Positions 7,362-16,334 of a stretch of 64,000 nt of DNA are shown in pieces; within the stretch, counting starts at the first letter, position 1; each line of letters opens with the position of its first letter. The notes beneath the pieces are model-generated. The model saw nothing but the letters and a program-made list of their open reading frames with translations. It did no database searches and was not told the origin of the DNA. The translations under genes and the position numbers were made by a program. The DNA is from Treponema medium (GTDB lineage Bacteria; Spirochaetota; Spirochaetia; Treponematales; Treponemataceae): NCBI RefSeq assembly GCF_017161265.1, contig NZ_CP031393.1, forward strand, positions 2,480,001 to 2,544,000, given 5' to 3'.

Positions 7362-8186
7362 TTATACCTCAACCTTTCTTTTTAAAAGCCATGCCGAAGC
7401 AAAAAAACATGCGATACCTATCCCCAGTGAAATTAACGTCGAAACGATAGGAACGTTAATAACAATACCCGGATATGATGCAACCTGTGCTGCATACTGT
7501 ATACCGTATACAGTAATGGGACAATAGGAGCCTAGCGCCCGTCCGGCCATTGCCTCAATCCTTCCGGTCAAAAAGAGCGTACCGGTAAAAATAAGAATAA
7601 AGCCTACAGTCCACACTCCCCTCATCCGTTTAATATTAAAGGAACGCATTACTGTTTGAACGGCAAGCGCGACATTTCCGATTAATATGAAAGACACTAA
7701 TGAACCAAACAGCATCAACACAATAAGAGGAAAATTTTTAAGAAAAATAAGCGTAAGAATATCTTCCGTTACGCGAAAAAACTGCTGACTCGTAAAACCG
7801 ATATAATGATATGTCCAGCCTATTCCAACCGCTATTAAAAAGAAACCGGAGATAACCATACAAATCACCAGTTCGGCAAGACCACATAGTATTCTACCGA
7901 GCAATATGAACTCGGTACGTACCGGCAACGTCAGCATAAGATAGCTTTCATTTGTAAACAGCAATGTCCGTGCGTAACCGCTGCTGCACCGAATAAAGAG
8001 AAAGAGCGGAATTACCGTTAAGACTATTACAGTGAGCACAAACCACAACATATAAAATCCGTTAAATATGTTTTTAGTAAAGGCTACAAAGAGCAGTTCA
8101 ACGCCGCTCATACATGCCATAACAGCACAGCTTAAAATAATACTCGGTAACCGCTGCAAAAAGGTATATTTAAAAATCCGTTTCAT
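7362..8186 (-). CDS. ABC-2-type permease subunit
   Basis: A 274-residue protein with about six hydrophobic segments (roughly residues 15-35, 43-65, 105-125, 150-170, 190-210 and 245-265) and no ATPase motifs. It lies downstream of the ABC ATPase at 8262 on the same strand, and the two look like a simple exporter of the ABC-2 (YhcG/EcsB-like) kind found next to stand-alone ATPases. 'SGYARTLLFTNESYLMLTLPV' near residue 70 is typical of the cytoplasmic loop in such permeases. The ends KRKVEV indicate a cytoplasmic C-terminus. The substrate is unknown. Confidence 0.7.
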   Translation of the reverse strand: MKRIFKYTFLQRLPSIILSCAVMACMSGVELLFVAFTKNIFNGFYMLWFVLTVIVLTVIPLFLFIRCSSGYARTLLFTNESYLMLTLPVRTEFILLGRILCGLAELVICMVISGFFLIAVGIGWTYHYIGFTSQQFFRVTEDILTLIFLKNFPLIVLMLFGSLVSFILIGNVALAVQTVMRSFNIKRMRGVWTVGFILIFTGTLFLTGRIEAMAGRALGSYCPITVYGIQYAAQVASYPGIVINVPIVSTLISLGIGIACFFASAWLLKRKVEV

Positions 8187-8210
8187 TTATTTCCTCTCGT
8201 ATAAACATCT

Positions 8211-8248
8211 GGGCATCTCTAAAAACTGAGGTTTTTAGAGGTTCCCAT
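8211..8248. repeat. Short CTCTAAAAAC hairpin repeat
   Basis: CTCTAAAAAC and GTTTTTAGAG pair around TGAG, flanked by GGGCAT and GTTCCCAT, which can extend the stem. It lies between the ABC ATPase and permease genes. This is the short form of the composite repeat family found in full at 17392, 45562 and 62554. Confidence 0.75.
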
Positions 8249-8261
8249 CCATAAAAACTTT

Positions 8262-8957
8262 TTAACCGAAAATTTCGAGGTACAGTTGATAAATTGATTT
8301 TTGATGCGTTTCCCTCAACTGCTCTGCATTACCCTGCACGGCAATGATTCCTTTACGTAAAAAAGCGACATCGGTAAACACATGTTCAACATCCGTAACA
8401 AGATGGGTACTGATGATAATCGCACTGTTTTCCGTCCATGTTTTAATGATCGTTTTGATAATTCTTTCACGGGCAACAGGATCGGTGCCTCCTAACGGCT
8501 CATCAAGCACAAACAGCTTTGCTGCTCGCGAAAAAGTGAGCGTTAAATTCATCTTTTCGATCATCCCTTTCGACATCGTTTTAATCGTCTGCTTTTGTTC
8601 AAGCTCCATAAATTCAAGCAATTCCAAAGCTTTATTCCGATCAAAGTCATCGAAAAAGTCCTGATAAAATTGAATAACATCAAGCGCAGTCATTCGCGGA
8701 TATAAGCAGTTTCGGTCGGGTAAAAACGAAACCATACGCTTTGTTTCAAGGCCGATCGGTTGACCGCACACCCGAACTTCGCCGGAGGTTGCATGGAGCA
8801 ATCCTGCAATAATCTTCAAAAAAGTTGTTTTACCCGAACCGTTTGGACCAAGCAATCCGAGGATCGAACCTTCTTCTATTGTTAAAGAAATACCGTTCAA
8901 GACGGGTTTGGTAAAATAGGATTTTTTTAGCTCGTCTGCCTCTAAAATAACACTCAT
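8262..8957 (-). CDS. ABC transporter ATP-binding protein
   Basis: A stand-alone ATPase of 231 residues with Walker A GLLGPNGSGKTT, a signature-like 'MSKGMIEKMNL', Walker B KLFVLDEPLGG and H-loop ISTHLV. The signature reads SKGM rather than SGGQ, as is usual in the YhcH/CcmA-like group of ABC-2 exporters. The start at 8957 (MSVILEADELKKSYF) follows AGAGG with 10-nt spacing. A longer frame from 8987 would overlap the end of mnmE by 16 nt and is less likely. It works with the permease at 7362 as a two-component membrane exporter; the cargo cannot be read. Confidence 0.85.
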   Translation of the reverse strand: MSVILEADELKKSYFTKPVLNGISLTIEEGSILGLLGPNGSGKTTFLKIIAGLLHATSGEVRVCGQPIGLETKRMVSFLPDRNCLYPRMTALDVIQFYQDFFDDFDRNKALELLEFMELEQKQTIKTMSKGMIEKMNLTLTFSRAAKLFVLDEPLGGTDPVARERIIKTIIKTWTENSAIIISTHLVTDVEHVFTDVAFLRKGIIAVQGNAEQLRETHQKSIYQLYLEIFG

Positions 8958-8971
8958 ATTGTAAAAACCTC

Positions 8972-10342
8972 TTATTTGCCCACGCAAAAGCCTGAGAATA
9001 TTTTATCTAAGATATCGTCGGAGCGAACTTCGCCGGTAACGCTTCCGAGTGCATGCACGGCTTCTTCCACATCCTGAATGACGGCATCGAGCGGATATCC
9101 GCTGCGTCCTGCTTCAAGCGCATGGCGTGCTGCTTCAAGCGCGGCGATTACCGCTTCCTTTTGCCGCTCCGTCCCGAGCGAGACGCCTGCGTCCTGCATC
9201 GGCAGTGCGGTATCCGCCGTAACCAACCCGACAACCGTGTCTATCAGAATATCGATACCTATGCCCGTTTTTGAACTCAAGCTCACGGCGGGATACCGCT
9301 GCAAAGCCGCCGGCAAGGGTTCCGTCTGCCCCTTATCCGCCTTGGTTTGCACAATAATCAGCGGTGCGGTATTCTGTTCGATAAACGCACTATCTTCTTC
9401 TACCGGCGGCTTTGTGCCGTCAATCAAATACAGCACAATGTCGGCTGCCGATGCCAGTTCAACACTGCGCTGCACTCCTATCGCTTCGACTGTATCCTCA
9501 GTAGCGCGGAGACCGGCAGTGTCGAAAATATGTGCAGGGATGCCTTTAAAATCGAGTTCCGCTTCAAGCCAATCACGGGTCGTTCCGTGGATATCTGACA
9601 CGATAGCGCGATCTTCTTTTAACAGCGCATTAAAAAGAGAAGATTTTCCTGCATTTGTTTTACCGGCAAGCACGAGGCGCACACCTGCCTGATATATTTT
9701 TTCCGTTTGCCATGAAGCGGCAAGCTGCTGCAGTGCCGAAAGCGGCTTTTTCAGAAGCGCCTCGTCAAAACTATCCGCAATTGTTTCCTCATCTTCGGGA
9801 TATTCGATTCCCACTTCAAGCGCGGCAAGTGCGGTCATTAAATCCGTTTTGATTGTTTCTATTTCGCGGAATACATTACCGGAAAGCCGACCGGCTGCTT
9901 TTTGCTGCGCCGTATTTGTTTTTGAATCGATAATTTCCCGCACCGCCTCTGCACGGGTCAAATCCGTTTTACCGTGTATAAACGAGCGGAAGGTAAACTC
10001 CCCGCGTTCCGCTGGGCGGAACCCGTTTTTGATGCAGAGGCGATAAATTGCCTTGACAACACCCGGTCCTCCGTGGCAAAGAATTTCAACGGCATTTTCA
10101 CCGGTATTGCTTTTTGGAGCACGGTACACGCAGAGCACTACTTCATCGACTTTAACCCCCTCATCGTGTATCCAGCCGTACACCAGCGTATGCCCTTGTG
10201 CTTGTAGCAAGGCATTAGGACGAGAAAAAAAACGGGAAATAAGCTCAAGGCTTCGTGCTCCCGATGTTCGTACAATACCGAGTGCTGCAGGCGCCAACGC
10301 TGTTGCAATAGCGGCAATTTCGTCATCAAGTGTATAATTCAA
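8972..10342 (-). CDS. mnmE: tRNA modification GTPase MnmE
   Basis: With MnmG this GTPase installs the (carboxymethyl)aminomethyl group at U34 of certain tRNAs. The 456 residues match the family length. Seen: the N-terminal folate-binding domain (DEIAAIATALAPAALGIVRTSG, HGGPGVV), the G-domain with P-loop AGKTNAGKSSLFNALL, switch 'VSDIHGTTRD', 'DTAGLR' and 'TKAD', and the C-terminal invariant end DILDKIFSGFCVGK, whose Cys is catalytic. It is followed by the ABC pair and preceded by adk on the same strand, 12 bp away, so it may share a transcript with adk. Confidence 0.97.
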   Translation of the reverse strand: MNYTLDDEIAAIATALAPAALGIVRTSGARSLELISRFFSRPNALLQAQGHTLVYGWIHDEGVKVDEVVLCVYRAPKSNTGENAVEILCHGGPGVVKAIYRLCIKNGFRPAERGEFTFRSFIHGKTDLTRAEAVREIIDSKTNTAQQKAAGRLSGNVFREIETIKTDLMTALAALEVGIEYPEDEETIADSFDEALLKKPLSALQQLAASWQTEKIYQAGVRLVLAGKTNAGKSSLFNALLKEDRAIVSDIHGTTRDWLEAELDFKGIPAHIFDTAGLRATEDTVEAIGVQRSVELASAADIVLYLIDGTKPPVEEDSAFIEQNTAPLIIVQTKADKGQTEPLPAALQRYPAVSLSSKTGIGIDILIDTVVGLVTADTALPMQDAGVSLGTERQKEAVIAALEAARHALEAGRSGYPLDAVIQDVEEAVHALGSVTGEVRSDDILDKIFSGFCVGK

Positions 10343-10354
10343 ATAGCTGTATCC

Positions 10355-10990
10355 TTAGCGCTTGTGGGGAAAGAGTTTAATAAAGTTCTCCAAAATAACT
10401 GCCGGAGCGGGCTGTGCATCCAAAGTTATGAGCAGTTTTTTATTTTGATAAAACTCAATTAAAGGGAACGTTTGTTCACGGTACGTTTCAAGCCGTTTTA
10501 CAATCGCCTCTATTTTATCATCCTCGCGGATAACCAATGTACCGCGGCAGTTGTCGCAGACCCCCTCAATAAGGGGTTTCATAAACTCAATGTGAAAATT
10601 CTTACCGCACGAAGGACACAGACGTCTGCCCGACAGCCGTTTTATTACGGCTTCATCCGAAATATCAAAATTTATGACAGCATCAAGACTGCAAAAATCT
10701 TCCAATATTTCCGCTTGTGCAATCGTACGCGGGAAACCGTCTAAAATAAAACCGTTTCGGGCATCATCGTTAGTAAGCCGTTCTTTTACCAAAGCGGCGG
10801 TCGTTTCATCATCAACAAGAGCGCCGGAATCGATAATCTTCTGAATTTTTTCTCCTAATGGAGTATGATTCTTGATAGCGACACGGAACATAGATCCCGT
10901 CGAAATATGAGGGATACCATAATATTTTGCAGCCTCCGATGCCAACGTTCCCTTTCCCGCCCCCGGAGGACCTAAAAAAACCAATTTCAT
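10355..10990 (-). CDS. adk: Adenylate kinase
   Basis: Interconverts ATP + AMP and 2 ADP. The 211 residues begin MKLVFLGPPGAGKGTLASEA (P-loop), followed by AMP-site 'HISTGSMFR' and 'GFILDGFPRT'. The lid carries a four-cysteine metal site, CPSCGKNFH...CDNCRG, as in zinc-binding long-form adenylate kinases. 'RLETYREQTFPLIEFYQ' closes the domain. mnmE lies 12 bp downstream. A short CTCTAAAAAC hairpin repeat lies directly upstream at 11018. Confidence 0.97.
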   Translation of the reverse strand: MKLVFLGPPGAGKGTLASEAAKYYGIPHISTGSMFRVAIKNHTPLGEKIQKIIDSGALVDDETTAALVKERLTNDDARNGFILDGFPRTIAQAEILEDFCSLDAVINFDISDEAVIKRLSGRRLCPSCGKNFHIEFMKPLIEGVCDNCRGTLVIREDDKIEAIVKRLETYREQTFPLIEFYQNKKLLITLDAQPAPAVILENFIKLFPHKR

Positions 10991-11017
10991 ATATAACCTC
11001 TAGACGAAGTTGTTATA

Positions 11018-11054
11018 GGGCGCATCTCTAAAAACTGAAATCTTTAGAGGTTTC
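11018..11054. repeat. Short CTCTAAAAAC-type hairpin repeat (imperfect)
   Basis: GGGCGCATCTCTAAAAACTG and its imperfect complement ending TCTTTAGAGG fill the gap between adk and the ComFB-like gene; the stop codon of the latter touches its edge. A worn short copy of the 8211 element. Confidence 0.6.
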
Positions 11055-11744
11055 CTATACTCTGCTGAAAAGATATAAATCGGGTAAATTATGGCAGCTT
11101 TCCGCATCCAGTTCCCGTTTTACGCTTGCATCACTCACCAAACCAAGTTTAAAATGGTAGTGAATAGAATCATACCCTTCCCTATCAGCGTGAATATAAA
11201 AATTAAAAATTCGTTTTTCCCCTAATTCCGATGCAAGGACGGGAAACGGCCAAAAGGTATACGTCCCCGGCGTTTTCTGAGAAATAGTATACGGGTTATC
11301 CCAAAGATGATTCATTTGGGCAACCAAGCTGTCTTCCAGATATAATGTCACGGGCAGATCAGACACGGGAGAAAATGTTTGACCATCCAAGACACGCCCC
11401 GTGATGGTAGGAAAGTTAAATACATAACCGGAAGGAAAAACTTGTTCACAGGACGTATGGGAACGCTTTGTGCTCAAAACAGTTTTCATACCTTCAAATG
11501 CCAGTATCGAAATATCAGCAAGAAGCTGATTTTTTTCCGACTGATCAATCTGCAAAAAATGCGCCATACCTCTACCGGAAGTCGCATACCGCGGTTTAAT
11601 TCGATTTAAAACATAACAAACCGTATCCAAACGGCACTGCATACAATTACACGTGAACCATGGTTCATTCTTTTCTTTTGCAGCATCAAAAACTTTATTC
11701 ACTTCGTTATATACGAAATCTTCCATAAGGTTATGTATTGTCAT
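11055..11744 (-). CDS. ComFB-family protein with C-terminal extension
   Basis: The first about 85 residues match the ComFB domain: 'NLMEDFVYNEVNKVFD', then the cysteine cluster 'WFTCNCMQCRLDTVCYVLNRIKPRY', the pattern of late-competence ComFB proteins. Members in cyanobacteria and others are reported to bind cyclic dinucleotides, which is family knowledge, not seen here. The remaining about 140 residues (VFNFPTITGRVLDG, LPVTLYLEDSLVA, YTFWPFPVLASELG) read like a beta-rich domain that I do not recognise. No signal peptide. Start ATG 11744 follows a ggagctttcgta region with a weak Shine-Dalgarno. Its link to motility signalling in treponemes is speculation. Confidence 0.7.
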   Translation of the reverse strand: MTIHNLMEDFVYNEVNKVFDAAKEKNEPWFTCNCMQCRLDTVCYVLNRIKPRYATSGRGMAHFLQIDQSEKNQLLADISILAFEGMKTVLSTKRSHTSCEQVFPSGYVFNFPTITGRVLDGQTFSPVSDLPVTLYLEDSLVAQMNHLWDNPYTISQKTPGTYTFWPFPVLASELGEKRIFNFYIHADREGYDSIHYHFKLGLVSDASVKRELDAESCHNLPDLYLFSRV

Positions 11745-11812
11745 TACGAAAGCTCCTATTTAAGTAGTGTAACGCAACATCATAGATTTTGCAAGATTCT
11801 TGATAATATTTT

Positions 11813-13114
11813 TTAGAGCTGTCTCAGGCTAATTCCTATCACAAGTCCTATAGCAATCATCGCAGTCCACAAGGAAGATCCGCCATACGACAAAAATAAA
11901 AGCGGAATACCGGTAATCGGCATAAACCCCATAACCATCCCAATATTAACAACAAAATGAAAAAAGAACATACCGACAACACCGGAGACAATGAGCTTTC
12001 CGAATAAATCATTTGTCTTTTTAATGATAAGAAACATCCGTAAAAAAATGATTGCATAAAGTACAAAAACCAAAAGTCCGCCGAGGAATCCCCATTCTTC
12101 CGATAAAATACTGAAAATAAAATCGGTACTCTGCTCAGGCAAGAAACGGTAATGACTTTGCGTTCCTTTTAGAAAACCTAAGCCGGCTCGTCCCCCCGAA
12201 CCGATTGCCGTCATCGATTGGAGAATATGCCAACCTGCCCCCAGCGGATCGCTATTAGGATCCAGAAAGATAATTAACCGTTTCATCTGGTAATCCTTTA
12301 ATACTCTACTCCCAACCAATGCGCCGGATAAAGCGATGGCAACAATACTGAACACATAGCCAATCCAGTAATAATACCGCTTCTTTAACAGAAGGTATCC
12401 GATTGCAGCGATAACCCCCGCCCCAACAACGGAAAAAATAATCAACAGTGTAATATTTTTATTGCCCAATACTTTAACTGCAAGAGAAGATCTACGTAAA
12501 ATAGTCCGCTCCCAAAGTGGCAGAAGTGTAAAAACAAGCGTACAGACCGTCGTTCCCAATAAGCCAAACACATACCGAAGCGGAAAACCGGCTATAAAGC
12601 ACATGATCAAAAAAATGGGGAGATATACGGAGGCTGTTCCAAGATCGGGCTGTAATAAAATCAAGCCCATCGGTATGAACATAATAACCGCAGCCTTTAT
12701 AAATCGGCGAAATTCAGGTTCATTCTGAGATCTTGATAGATACCATGCAAGAAATACAATATAAATAATTTTTGTAAACTCGGAAACTTGTATGCCGAAA
12801 TCGCCAATTCCGATCCAGCTCCGTGCACCTTTGACAGTTTTTCCGAACAATCTTGTGTACACCAATAAGAGCATGGTAATCATATAAACCAATAAAGCAC
12901 GATCAGCAATTTTAGTATAATCGTATACCGCTACCGCAAACAGTAAAATCAATCCCGACACTACCCAAATAAGCTGCTTAATATATTCATGCGAAACCGA
13001 TATGCCATCGGAATTAATCCCTGAAGAATAGATAAAGAGGATGCCAATAACCGATAAGCTAATTACGGCTAAAAAAAGTACATAATCAAAATTAGTAATA
13101 TGTCTCAAATTCAT
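11813..13114 (-). CDS. rodA: Rod-shape peptidoglycan polymerase RodA (SEDS family)
   Basis: SEDS-family glycosyltransferase that polymerises lipid II during side-wall growth. The 433 residues hold about ten membrane segments. Diagnostic motifs are 'KGARSWIGIGDFGIQVSEFTKIIYI' (split by the membrane), 'LILLQPDLGTA', 'FLPEQSTDFIFSILSEEWGFLG' and 'TGIPLLFLSYGGSSL'. Its ATG overlaps the stop of mrdA by 4 nt, so it is translated as the last gene of the mreB-mreC-mreD-mrdA-rodA operon. An extra segment around residues 215-265 (KKRYYYWIGYVFSIVAI) makes it slightly longer than E. coli RodA (370). Confidence 0.95.
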   Translation of the reverse strand: MNLRHITNFDYVLFLAVISLSVIGILFIYSSGINSDGISVSHEYIKQLIWVVSGLILLFAVAVYDYTKIADRALLVYMITMLLLVYTRLFGKTVKGARSWIGIGDFGIQVSEFTKIIYIVFLAWYLSRSQNEPEFRRFIKAAVIMFIPMGLILLQPDLGTASVYLPIFLIMCFIAGFPLRYVFGLLGTTVCTLVFTLLPLWERTILRRSSLAVKVLGNKNITLLIIFSVVGAGVIAAIGYLLLKKRYYYWIGYVFSIVAIALSGALVGSRVLKDYQMKRLIIFLDPNSDPLGAGWHILQSMTAIGSGGRAGLGFLKGTQSHYRFLPEQSTDFIFSILSEEWGFLGGLLVFVLYAIIFLRMFLIIKKTNDLFGKLIVSGVVGMFFFHFVVNIGMVMGFMPITGIPLLFLSYGGSSLWTAMIAIGLVIGISLRQL

Positions 13115-14973
13115 TCTTGCCTTACCCTTACCGCCGGTAAAAAGCGTCTACCACCGAGAGCCTCAACAGCTTCTTCATACGTTTGATCTGCAAAGATACC
13201 CTGAAAGATAATATTCGTGGCATAAGGCGCCCACCACTCCCATTTGTTTTGCGCTTCAACCAATACTACCACTATCACAGCATTTTCTGCCGGAGCATTG
13301 TAAGGCCCGTAAGCAGCCATCCATGAATGCCAGTGATCCGCAAGACCGACTTCTGCAGTACCGGTTTTTCCTGCAAGCTGCACAATTTTATTATGCATAG
13401 GATACTGCGCCGTTCCGTCCGTAATAGTGTACCGCATATCAGCCCGTACCTGTGCGAATACATCCGGCGGAATATCACTTTGCCGTAATATCTCCGGCTT
13501 TTTTTCGTAAATAAGTTCGTTCGTACCGGGCGCTCGAACTTCTTTTAACAAATGCGGTTTATAGATTACACCGCCGTTGACAACCATTGCAACCATATTT
13601 GCAACTTGTAATGGAGAAGCAAGCATAAATCCCTGTCCGATGGCCATATTCATCGTATCTCCACCAAGCCATTTTTCATGGAATTGTCGCTCTTTCCATA
13701 CAGGGTTAGGCACTTGCCCAATCGCTTGGCTTGGTAAATCGATTTCAGCTGACTTACCGTATCCAAAATCGCGGACATAATCGACCATCTTATCGATACC
13801 GAGGTTATCGCGGCATACCGTCCAATAGTAAATATCGCAAGATTGTGCAAGTGCATTCCGTAAATCTAAATAACCATGCCCATAACGCTGATGGCAACGG
13901 AATAAGTGATTACCGTATTCTACTTTACCGGAGCATTGTACTTTTTTTTCAGGAGGGAATGCCTTCTCTGCCAGAATCGCAGTAGACATAGCAATTTTAA
14001 AGGTTGAAGCGGGAGGATAGCTTGCATTAACGGCTCTGTTCAAAAGCGGATTGCGAGGATCATGCAACACCTGTACATACATCTCATTGCCATTATCATT
14101 CAAAAAAAGATTAGAATCAAAAGAGGGATACGAAACAAGTGCAAGAATTTCTCCTGTTGCAGGCTTTAGCACAACAGCAGCCCCAATACGTTGACCAAGT
14201 GCATCTTCTGCAAGCTTTTGAATTTTCCGATCGATGGTTAAAATAAGATTATTCCCCATTTTAGGGGGAGTAAATGCAGTATTGTTTTCAATTAAACGCC
14301 CTCTTGCATCAACCGTACGGTATTCGCTACCATCCTCTCCACGTAACCACTCATCATAGTATTTTTCAATACCGGCCTTACCGATTAAAGTATTCGCGGT
14401 ATAACCCTTATTATAGAAAGTCTTGAGTTCTTCTTTTGTTATATCACCGACATAACCGAGGATATGAGAAAATGATCCCGTTTCAACATAGTTACGCACC
14501 GGTTTTGAATGCCACGAAACGCCCGGGAGTTCGTCGATATTTTCTGCAAGGGAGGTAATAACTTCATAAGGAAGGTTAGACCGTATCTCGATACTTTGAA
14601 AGGAACTACGCTTTGCCGGTAATTTCTTTTCGATCTCTGCAACAGGAATTTGAAGAATATTTGCAAGGCGAGCGATAACTGTCGAAAATGCCTTTTTCGG
14701 AATTTCACCCGGCGTTACCAACACGGCGAAGGTATTGGTATTAAGCACCATCGGGATATTCGCATTACGGTCAAAGATTTCTCCACGCTGTGCAGGGATG
14801 CGTTCAGAACGCTGGGATATTGTTTGAGACTGTTTTCTAAACTGATCGCCTTGAACGATCTGCATCGAAAATAATCGAAAAAGATATATTACTAAAATAC
14901 AGAAAACAAAGATACTAAAAAATTTCAGCCGTCTATCAACTTGTTGAAAATCCTGCTCATACATGGAACTCAA
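13111..14973 (-). CDS. mrdA: Penicillin-binding protein 2
   Basis: Class B transpeptidase that crosslinks the glycan made by RodA. 620 residues: a membrane anchor near 15-35, a pedestal domain with 'RGEIFDRNANIPMVLNTN', and a transpeptidase domain with active-site 'PPASTFKIAMSTAIL' (SxxK), 'SCDIYYW' (SxN-like position, SCD) and 'KTGTAEVG' (KTG). Starts and stops overlap mreD and rodA by 4 nt each (ATGA type), so translation is coupled. The C-terminal 'IIFQGIFADQTYEEAVEA' is an extension past the transpeptidase domain. Confidence 0.95.
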   Translation of the reverse strand: MSSMYEQDFQQVDRRLKFFSIFVFCILVIYLFRLFSMQIVQGDQFRKQSQTISQRSERIPAQRGEIFDRNANIPMVLNTNTFAVLVTPGEIPKKAFSTVIARLANILQIPVAEIEKKLPAKRSSFQSIEIRSNLPYEVITSLAENIDELPGVSWHSKPVRNYVETGSFSHILGYVGDITKEELKTFYNKGYTANTLIGKAGIEKYYDEWLRGEDGSEYRTVDARGRLIENNTAFTPPKMGNNLILTIDRKIQKLAEDALGQRIGAAVVLKPATGEILALVSYPSFDSNLFLNDNGNEMYVQVLHDPRNPLLNRAVNASYPPASTFKIAMSTAILAEKAFPPEKKVQCSGKVEYGNHLFRCHQRYGHGYLDLRNALAQSCDIYYWTVCRDNLGIDKMVDYVRDFGYGKSAEIDLPSQAIGQVPNPVWKERQFHEKWLGGDTMNMAIGQGFMLASPLQVANMVAMVVNGGVIYKPHLLKEVRAPGTNELIYEKKPEILRQSDIPPDVFAQVRADMRYTITDGTAQYPMHNKIVQLAGKTGTAEVGLADHWHSWMAAYGPYNAPAENAVIVVVLVEAQNKWEWWAPYATNIIFQGIFADQTYEEAVEALGGRRFLPAVRVRQE

Positions 14974-15470
14974 AGCTCCCTTATTTCAAACACATTCGGA
15001 AATAAACCGAACAACATAAATAACGGCGGCGCACAGAGAGCATTTTCTGCAACTTCAATCCAAAAGGAGGCTGCAAGCAGGTTATAAACCTGAATACCTT
15101 GTCCGAACAACACATGTAACACTAATAGAATTCCGGCCTTTAAAAATGTCGCCGAAAGACCGAGTATGAGCGGAAAAAAGAAGCGCCGCACATTATATTT
15201 CCCGTACAATATACCATAAAGAAATCCGAGCACGGTAAACACAAATGAATGAAGCCCCATCGGCGCCAGAGAAAGAAAATCAAAAATGAGTCCGGAAAAA
15301 AAACCCGCCGTAATACCGGCAACAGTACCGTTATACAGCGCAATATACACTACAAGAATTAAAATTAAATCCGGTAGCGCCGGCAAGAATTGAATATGGG
15401 ACAGAATAGCGGTTTCAAACACACCGAGTAAAAAGGCTGCTGCAATCGTCCACAGAATAACTTTTCTCAC
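14970..15470 (-). CDS. mreD: Rod shape-determining protein MreD
   Basis: Small membrane protein of the elongasome, 166 residues with five hydrophobic segments, as usual for MreD. Visible features are 'FLPALPDLILILVVYIALYN' early on and 'FDFLSLAPMGLHSFVFTVLGF' in the middle, matching the 'PDL...D..S..P.G......' pattern of the family. ATGA overlaps with mreC before and mrdA after show coupled translation. It links MreC and PBP2 in the membrane complex. Confidence 0.9.
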   Translation of the reverse strand: MRKVILWTIAAAFLLGVFETAILSHIQFLPALPDLILILVVYIALYNGTVAGITAGFFSGLIFDFLSLAPMGLHSFVFTVLGFLYGILYGKYNVRRFFFPLILGLSATFLKAGILLVLHVLFGQGIQVYNLLAASFWIEVAENALCAPPLFMLFGLFPNVFEIREL

Positions 15471-16330
15471 TGAGCTGCCTCCCCATCAAAACCCGATAAG
15501 TTTAACACGAATACATAGTCGAGCCGGGAGAAATCGATAATCGGCTGTACGGCTAACTCAAGATAGGTTTCATAATCATGCACCTTAATACCGGTTACAA
15601 TACCAATGGGACTGTCTTTAGGGAACAGATTGTTTTCTCCTGAAGAAAGAATTCTATCGCCGATAGCAATTTCGTCTTTTGCCCGTTTTTGTACATACTT
15701 CATAATAAGCGGTAGATCGGCACTACCCTGTCCGTTGATTAAGCCCCGGTGCTTTGTTGTTTGAACGGAGGCAGCAACATAACACTGATAATCATATATT
15801 GGGATAATCATACTGCTGTCGCGGCCGGTTTGTACGATTTTTCCTACCAAGCCGACATTGCTGCCTTGGAATGCCAATACCGGCATATTCTTACGCACAC
15901 CGTGCTTTGTTCCGCGGTTAATGATAATACCGGAATAAAGGTTATCAGGATCAAATCCGACAACCTGCGCCGGAATATTTTTATAGACAATCATATCCGC
16001 AAAACCGAGTAGTTCCTTTAACTCTCTGTTTTCACGGCGTATATCGGCATTTGACCGCTGTAAAAGCTCATAATCTTTGAGTTTTTCGCTTAACGCTACA
16101 TACTTTGAACGAAGCTCCGCAAGCTCCCGCACAGCCGACACTGCATCTGTCACAAATGACGATACTGAATGCACGGCATTTTCCGTCCCGGCAGCCACCG
16201 AAAAACCGACCGATTTAAAATCGACGATAAATCGACCGCCTGAGAACGTCAGCAACACCGAAGATATGATAAGCAGCAAGATTAATAAAAAAACATCAAG
16301 CTTTATTTTAAATGAAAATTTTCTTTTCAT
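15467..16330 (-). CDS. mreC: Rod shape-determining protein MreC
   Basis: Bitopic scaffold of the elongasome, 287 residues. It has one membrane segment (residues 10-30), a coiled-coil stretch (about 60-105, LAELRSKYVALSEKLKDYE) and a periplasmic double beta-barrel with 'AQVVGFDPDNLYSGIIINRG', 'GLVGKIVQTGRDSS' and 'GIVTGIKVHDYETYLEL', the usual MreC motifs. It starts 4 bp after mreB and overlaps mreD by 4 nt. Confidence 0.93.
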   Translation of the reverse strand: MKRKFSFKIKLDVFLLILLLIISSVLLTFSGGRFIVDFKSVGFSVAAGTENAVHSVSSFVTDAVSAVRELAELRSKYVALSEKLKDYELLQRSNADIRRENRELKELLGFADMIVYKNIPAQVVGFDPDNLYSGIIINRGTKHGVRKNMPVLAFQGSNVGLVGKIVQTGRDSSMIIPIYDYQCYVAASVQTTKHRGLINGQGSADLPLIMKYVQKRAKDEIAIGDRILSSGENNLFPKDSPIGIVTGIKVHDYETYLELAVQPIIDFSRLDYVFVLNLSGFDGEAAQ

Positions 16331-16334
16331 TGTA

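Noticed and set aside
9078-9692. 204-residue plus-strand frame inside mnmE
   Set aside because: It is a shadow of the conserved MnmE reading frame, rich in Ser/Ala from codon bias.
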